From: an uncultured Paracoccaceae bacterium
GTDB taxonomy: Bacteria > Pseudomonadota > Alphaproteobacteria > Rhodobacterales > Rhodobacteraceae
Assembly: GCA_937132145.1 (NCBI GenBank)
Contig: CAKZNY010000248.1
Span: 1 to 11,262 of the forward strand
Length of the DNA stretch: 11,262 nt
Direction: 5' to 3'
The position numbers were made by a program, and so were the translations under genes. Positions 8,099 through 11,262 of this stretch are shown here, one piece after another. Numbering within the stretch: the stretch's first letter is position 1; every line of letters begins with the position of its first letter. Below the pieces are notes generated by a model. The model made no database searches, was not told the origin of the DNA, and worked only from the letters and a program-made list of their open reading frames with translations.

Positions 8099-9081
8099 GC
8101 AACGAAACAATCATGCAGGTCGATAACCTAAAGGTATATTTCAGGGTTAAAAATCCCGAGGCGATGCCTTGGACCAGACCCGACGTTCTGAAGGCTGTTG
8201 ACGGTGTCAGTTTCAAGCTGAAAGCGGGGGAAACCCTTGGGATTGTTGGCGAATCCGGCTGTGGAAAATCCACCTTGGCACGCGGTATTATCCGCCTGAT
8301 CGAAGCGGAAGAGGGGCAGGTTTTATGGCTTGGCCAAGACCTGTTGAAACTTAGTAACAACGAGATGCGTTCGCGTCGCCAAGAAATCCAGATGATTTTT
8401 CAGGACCCTCTCGCCAGTCTTGATCCACGCATGAACATCGGGGAAATCATCGCCGAGCCGATCAAAACCCACCACCCCAAAACTCCCAAGGCCGAAGTTA
8501 AACAGATGGTCGAAGACGTGATGGTCAGGGTTGGTTTGTTGCCAAATCTGGTGAACCGTTACCCACATGAATTTTCCGGCGGGCAGTGCCAACGTATTGG
8601 AATCGCACGCGCTTTGATCCTGAAACCCAAGCTGATTGTCTGTGATGAACCCGTGTCGGCGCTTGACGTTTCTATTCAGGCGCAGGTGGTTAACCTGCTG
8701 AAAGAACTGCAAGACGAAATGGGTCTAGCGCTTATTTTCATCGCGCATGACCTTTCGATCGTGAAGCACATCAGCACGCGGATCATGGTGCTGTATCTTG
8801 GTAATATGATGGAGCTTGCAGACAGTGCGGACCTCTATGACAGGCCGCGCCACCCCTATACGCAGGCGTTGATTTCGGCCGTTCCAATTCCCGATCCGCT
8901 GATCGAAAAGAATAAGGAACTGATCCTGATCGAAGGGGATTTACCCTCGGCGATCAACCCGCCGTCGGGCTGTGTTTTCCGCACGCGGTGCCCCAAAGCA
9001 CAAGACATATGCGCGAGCGATAAACCGGTGTTCGAGGATACGGGCAAAGGCCACATGGTCGCGTGCCACTTCCACGACTAG
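8095..9081 (+). CDS. oppF: Oligopeptide ABC transporter ATP-binding protein OppF
   Basis: Partner ATPase of OppD. The product has 328 residues. Walker A is GESGCGKST (52-60), Q-loop Q103, signature FSGGQCQR (160-167), Walker B LIVCDE (180-185), and H-loop H218. The early insert between the first strand and Walker A (NPEAMPWTRPDVLKAVDG) is typical of F subunits. The C-terminal region again has a cysteine cluster (GCVFRTRC, then two more cysteines). The start ATG overlaps the oppD stop as ATGA, and a GGAGG at 8083-8087 inside oppD provides a good ribosome site. This is the last gene of the operon: a strong terminator follows 3 nt after the stop. Confidence 0.95.
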   Translation: MSNETIMQVDNLKVYFRVKNPEAMPWTRPDVLKAVDGVSFKLKAGETLGIVGESGCGKSTLARGIIRLIEAEEGQVLWLGQDLLKLSNNEMRSRRQEIQMIFQDPLASLDPRMNIGEIIAEPIKTHHPKTPKAEVKQMVEDVMVRVGLLPNLVNRYPHEFSGGQCQRIGIARALILKPKLIVCDEPVSALDVSIQAQVVNLLKELQDEMGLALIFIAHDLSIVKHISTRIMVLYLGNMMELADSADLYDRPRHPYTQALISAVPIPDPLIEKNKELILIEGDLPSAINPPSGCVFRTRCPKAQDICASDKPVFEDTGKGHMVACHFHD

Positions 9082-9084
9082 CAT

Positions 9085-9124
9085 AAAAACGAGCGTTAAC
9101 CTTTGCGGCTAACGCTCGTTTTTT
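9085..9124. terminator. Intrinsic terminator of the opp operon, probably bidirectional
   Basis: AAAAACGAGCGTTA (9085-9098) pairs perfectly with TAACGCTCGTTTTT (9110-9123) around an 11-nt loop, followed by one more T. The A run on the left arm becomes a T run on the minus strand, so the same hairpin can end transcription of pepF, which stops at 9195 and points toward it. Its place between two convergent genes supports use in both directions. Confidence 0.92.
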
Positions 9125-9130
9125 GATGTA

Positions 9131-9177
9131 CACAATGCGTGCACAACCCGTGCACAATGCGTATGCACAATTTTGTG
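9131..9177. repeat. Four CACAA boxes spaced about one helical turn apart, plus an inverted TTGTG
   Basis: CACAA occurs at 9131, 9142, 9153 and 9166, with start-to-start distances of 11, 11 and 13 bp. The ten bases CACAATGCGT are repeated exactly at 9131-9140 and 9153-9162. Two boxes sit in GTGCAC palindromes. The last box is followed by TTTTGTG, giving an inverted CACAA-TT-TTGTG. The array lies between the terminator and the 3' end of pepF. The spacing suggests a cooperative DNA-binding site on one face of the helix, or a degenerate tandem repeat; no function is assigned. Confidence 0.5.
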
Positions 9178-9194
9178 GGTGTGGTTGTTAACCT

Positions 9195-10622
9195 TTACCC
9201 CTCCATCGCTTCTAATTCGTCGATCATCGAGGCGATTAGCGACAAACCTTTGTCCCAGAATTTCGGGTCGGATGCATCCAGCCCGAAGGGTTCCAACAGC
9301 TCTTTGTGGTGCTTCGATCCACCAGCCTTCAGCATGTCGAAATACTTCTCTTGGAAATCGTCGCCGCCTTCCTCGTAAACCGCATAAAGCGCGTTCACCA
9401 AGCCGTCGCCGAACGCATAGGCGTAGACGTAAAATGGCGAGTGGATGAAGTGGGGGATGTAGGTCCAGAAGGTCTCGTAACCCTCCATAAAGTTGAACCC
9501 GTCGCCAAGGCTTTCATGCTGGATTTCCATCCACAGCGCGTTGATCTGGTCCGGCGTCAGCTCGCCCTCGGCGCGGGCGGCGTGCAGGCGGCACTCGAAG
9601 TCATAAAACGCGATTTGGCGGACAACGGTGTTGATCATATCCTCGACCTTGCCGGCCAGAAGACGTTTACGTGCGGCTTGGTCGGGCGCATTATCCAGCA
9701 GCTTGCGGAAGGTCAGCATCTCGCCAAAAACCGACGCAGTTTCCGCCAAGGTCAGCGGAGTATCCGCCAGCAACTGGCCTTGCCCCGCCGCCAAAATCTG
9801 ATGCACCCCGTGGCCCAGTTCATGCGCCAAAGTCATAACATCGCGCTGTTTACCAAGGTAGTTGAGCATCACATACGGGTGCACATCGGTAACGGTCGGA
9901 TGCGCAAAAGCCCCCGAGGATTTCCCCGGTTTCACTTCGGCATCAATCCAGCCTTTATCGAAAAACGGCTCGGCCAGCGCGGCCATGCGCGGGTCGAAAT
10001 CGGCGTAGGCGTCCAGCACCATCGCGCGGGCCTGATCCCACGGAATGACCAGATCATCCTCGCCGGGCAGGGGGGCGTTACGGTCCCAAACCTCCATTTT
10101 ATCCAGCCCTAACCACTTGGCTTTCAAGGCATAATACCGATGCGAGAGCTTCGGATACGCCGCCACAACCGCATCGCGCAGGGCCTGCACGACCTCGGGT
10201 TCCACATCGTTGGAAAGGTGGCGCGAGGTTTGCGGGGTTGGCAGGTTACGCCACTTGTCCTCGATCTCTTTTTCCTTGGCCAGCGTGTTGGTGATCCGCG
10301 CAAATAGCGGCGTGTTGGCGCTGAAAACCTTGACCAGTGCCTTGGCGCCAACCTCGCGCCGTTTGCGGTCCGTGTCGGACAACAGGTTGAGGGTCGCCTC
10401 AAGGCTCATCTCCTCGCCGTCCACATCAAACTTAAGCGCGGCCATCGTTTCATCAAACAGGCGGTTCCATGCGGATGTGCCCACGACAGATTGGTCATGC
10501 AGAAACTTTTCCAGCTCGTCAGACAGCTGATATGGCTTCATCTTGCGCAGACTGTCGAAGATCGGTTTATACCGGTTCAGATCGGGGTTTTCCGCTAACA
10601 ATGCATCCAGCGCGGCGTCTTC
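9195..10622 (-). CDS. pepF: Oligoendopeptidase F (M3 family zinc metallopeptidase), N-terminus missing
   Basis: A cytoplasmic zinc peptidase that cuts short peptides, a natural partner for the oligopeptide importer encoded opposite. About 475 residues of recognisable PepF sequence are present. The zinc site HELGH is encoded at 9824-9810, in the context MTLAHELGHGVHQ, and the third ligand glutamate lies downstream in LTLAETASVFGE. Other family landmarks are KPYQLSDELEKFLHDQSVVG, RHLSNDVEPEVV, YPKLSHRYYALKAKWLGLD, GAFAHPTVTDVHPYVMLNY, and the substrate-binding HSPFYVYAYAFGDGLVNALY. Related enzymes have roughly 600 residues, so about 130 at the N-terminus are absent. Resemblance stops near position 10,620. 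The frame continues upstream to an ATG at 10,862, but those codons do not look like PepF and adjoin eukaryotic-type sequence. I therefore treat the gene as broken by a junction, not as a naturally short enzyme. The terminator at 9085-9124 probably ends its transcript. Confidence 0.9.
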   Translation of the reverse strand, partial: EDAALDALLAENPDLNRYKPIFDSLRKMKPYQLSDELEKFLHDQSVVGTSAWNRLFDETMAALKFDVDGEEMSLEATLNLLSDTDRKRREVGAKALVKVFSANTPLFARITNTLAKEKEIEDKWRNLPTPQTSRHLSNDVEPEVVQALRDAVVAAYPKLSHRYYALKAKWLGLDKMEVWDRNAPLPGEDDLVIPWDQARAMVLDAYADFDPRMAALAEPFFDKGWIDAEVKPGKSSGAFAHPTVTDVHPYVMLNYLGKQRDVMTLAHELGHGVHQILAAGQGQLLADTPLTLAETASVFGEMLTFRKLLDNAPDQAARKRLLAGKVEDMINTVVRQIAFYDFECRLHAARAEGELTPDQINALWMEIQHESLGDGFNFMEGYETFWTYIPHFIHSPFYVYAYAFGDGLVNALYAVYEEGGDDFQEKYFDMLKAGGSKHHKELLEPFGLDASDPKFWDKGLSLIASMIDELEAMEG

Positions 10623-10640
10623 GATCTCGGGATCGAGATC
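10612..10640. other. Junction between bacterial and eukaryotic-type sequence (estimated)
   Basis: To the left, the minus-strand frame reads as PepF (DAALDALLAENPDL). To the right it reads as unrelated protein (EPVEDLDPEIE) and soon reaches a GATA zinc-finger region. The exact base cannot be fixed without aligning to relatives. A perfect inverted repeat, GATCTCG (10623-10629) and CGAGATC (10634-10640), sits right at the estimated joint. Short repeats and self-complementary sequence are common at chimeric joints made during whole-genome amplification, but the same repeat could simply be native to the fungal side. Confidence 0.65.
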
Positions 10641-10902
10641 CTCGACGGGCTCGGGGGCGATGTGCAGCACGACGCGTACGGCCTCTTCCTTTTCCATCCG
10701 CACCGTGCCCGCGCCCAACAGCAGGCTTACTTCTCGTTCCTCTTTGCGCTTTCCTGTTTGCTTGCCCATCGGCCTGCTCCATGCCCGTCGGGGACTGCGA
10801 GGAGCGCAAGCAGGTTGAAATATCATAGATCCAAGTATACAAGCCAATGCGTCAGTTGTCAAATCATGCTCGCTCGCCAGTGTCCATGAGCATCATATCG
10901 CA
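10623..10902 (-). other. Region without a bacterial gene; possible downstream exon and intron of the GATA gene
   Basis: No bacterial gene is recognisable here. The minus strand has an open frame of about 80 codons reaching the PepF joint. Its part from about 10,794 to 10,625 has G/C-ending codons and a charged product (GKRKEEREV, then VRMEKEEAVRVVLHIAPEP) that I do not recognise. Between 10,903 and 10,795 the sequence is more AT-rich, and it ends on the minus strand in a pyrimidine-rich CTCCTCGCAG, a good splice acceptor. A donor GT at 10,909 or 10,906 would remove the stop after the zinc finger and join the two in the same frame. This exon model is inference. Confidence 0.35.
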
Positions 10903-11252
10903 TCACCACCGCCGGCCGGCGTCCCGCAAGAAGCGTCGCTGCTGCTTCTGAAAGATGAGCCCGCATACGTTGCACAGCGTCCCGGGTCCGTCCGGCCCGT
11001 ACCGCCACTCGGGCGTGTCTCCCGTGCCGCACGAGTGGCATCTCATGACAGCATTGCTCAGACGCTGCTTGGGTCAGTCTCCGTCCAGCAGACGCGGCGT
11101 GGGACCGGGCGGCGTACCTGTCGGCGGGTCTTGTGCGCCTGCCGGGCCTGAGCCGGTTCCGCCTTGGCCGCGTTCCTCTCCTGCTTCACCGGGGTGGCGA
11201 GGGGCGAGCTCGATATGACAATGGTACAGTCGGCGTCTAGTTCGCGGCGGAT
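10903..11252 (-). CDS. GATA-type zinc finger protein fragment, eukaryotic (probably fungal), with an intron
   Basis: Predicted DNA-binding domain of a eukaryotic transcription factor, a fragment cut by the window edge. Minus-strand codons 11040-10963 give CHSC, an 18-residue loop, then CNVC: the exact CX2C-X18-CX2C layout of a GATA finger. Inside the loop are TPEWR and GPDGPGTL, followed by LCNVCGL and a basic tail (QKQQRRFLRDAG). These are the diagnostic GATA residues, and the 18-residue loop is the class seen in plants and many fungal factors. The open frame goes back only to a TGA about 33 nt before the ATG at 11046. Splicing out 11117-11065 (GTACGC...CTGAC...CAG, 53 nt) joins it to an open exon, 11252-11118, which may itself start after an acceptor TTTCGTAG. 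A stop follows the finger at 10905-10903 unless a further intron is used. GATA fingers are not a bacterial family, so this end is very probably not from the bacterium. Confidence 0.7.
11065..11117 (-). other. Candidate spliceosomal intron, 53 nt
   Basis: On the minus strand the segment starts CAG/GTACGC, contains a CTGAC branch-point consensus (11077-11073), and ends AAGCAG. Its length is not a multiple of three, and it holds a stop in the frame of the zinc finger; removal restores 45 open codons upstream. The length and motifs fit filamentous fungal introns. The branch point is only about 9 nt from the acceptor, which is short. Confidence 0.45.
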
Positions 11253-11262
11253 CTACGAAATC

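Noticed and set aside
9161..9169. DnaA-box-like GTATGCACA, hinting at a replication origin
   Set aside because: It differs from TTATNCACA at only one base, but the neighbouring boxes match poorly. There is no AT-rich unwinding region and no dnaA, dnaN or rep gene nearby.
9306..10112. Plus-strand open frame of 268 codons opposite pepF
   Set aside because: It lies entirely within pepF, whose minus-strand protein has the full zinc-peptidase motif set. The plus product has no family features.
10662..10889. Plus-strand open frame with hydrophobic and cysteine-containing product near the joint
   Set aside because: It spans the estimated non-bacterial region with no family resemblance, and the opposite strand has the more protein-like frame. 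I do not call it a gene.
10955..11218. Plus-strand open frame of 87 codons in the right-hand tail
   Set aside because: It runs antisense to the GATA zinc finger and its upstream exon. Its proline- and glycine-rich product has no recognisable feature.

Overview
The window (11,262 bp) is two different kinds of DNA in one sequence. Positions 1 to about 10,620 read as alphaproteobacterial chromosome. The genes are tightly packed and intron-free, overlap at stop/start junctions, and encode proteins of the kind common in marine Rhodobacterales (Roseobacter group). That taxonomic label is an inference from protein resemblance, not a search result. Positions from about 10,620 to 11,262 look eukaryotic, most likely fungal, because the minus strand encodes a GATA-type zinc finger with a plausible short spliceosomal intron just upstream of it.

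Bacterial part, left to right on the plus strand. (1) Positions 1-3307 hold a putrescine-forming and putrescine-degrading cluster: the 3' two thirds of an agmatinase (speB), a glutamine synthetase-fold gamma-glutamylpolyamine synthetase (puuA-like), and a FAD-dependent gamma-glutamylputrescine oxidase (puuB-like). Together they would turn agmatine into putrescine and urea, glutamylate the putrescine, and oxidise the product. (2) A 212-bp intergenic region holds nested inverted repeats and a TATAAT box. (3) Positions 3520-9081 hold a complete Opp-type oligopeptide ABC importer in canonical order: oppA (periplasmic binding protein), a stem-loop, oppB and oppC (permeases), oppD and oppF (ATPases). 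It ends in a strong, probably bidirectional, intrinsic terminator. (4) On the minus strand, converging on that terminator, lies pepF, an M3-family oligoendopeptidase. Peptide import next to a peptidase makes sense for peptide use as a nitrogen and carbon source, and the Puu genes would feed nitrogen from polyamines into the same pool.

Eukaryotic-looking tail. pepF loses its family resemblance abruptly near position 10,620, about 130 residues short of a normal N-terminus. Its reading frame runs on by chance into about 80 unrelated codons. Further right, minus-strand codons give a CX2C-X18-CX2C GATA finger, preceded by a possible 53-nt GT...CTGAC...CAG intron. The simplest reading is a chimeric contig (bacterial and fungal DNA joined during amplification, library making or assembly). 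A real integration event is possible but needs reads spanning the joint. I see no RNA genes, CRISPR array, insertion sequence or phage genes. The bacterial genes are conventional, and the joint and the eukaryotic tail are the real anomaly.
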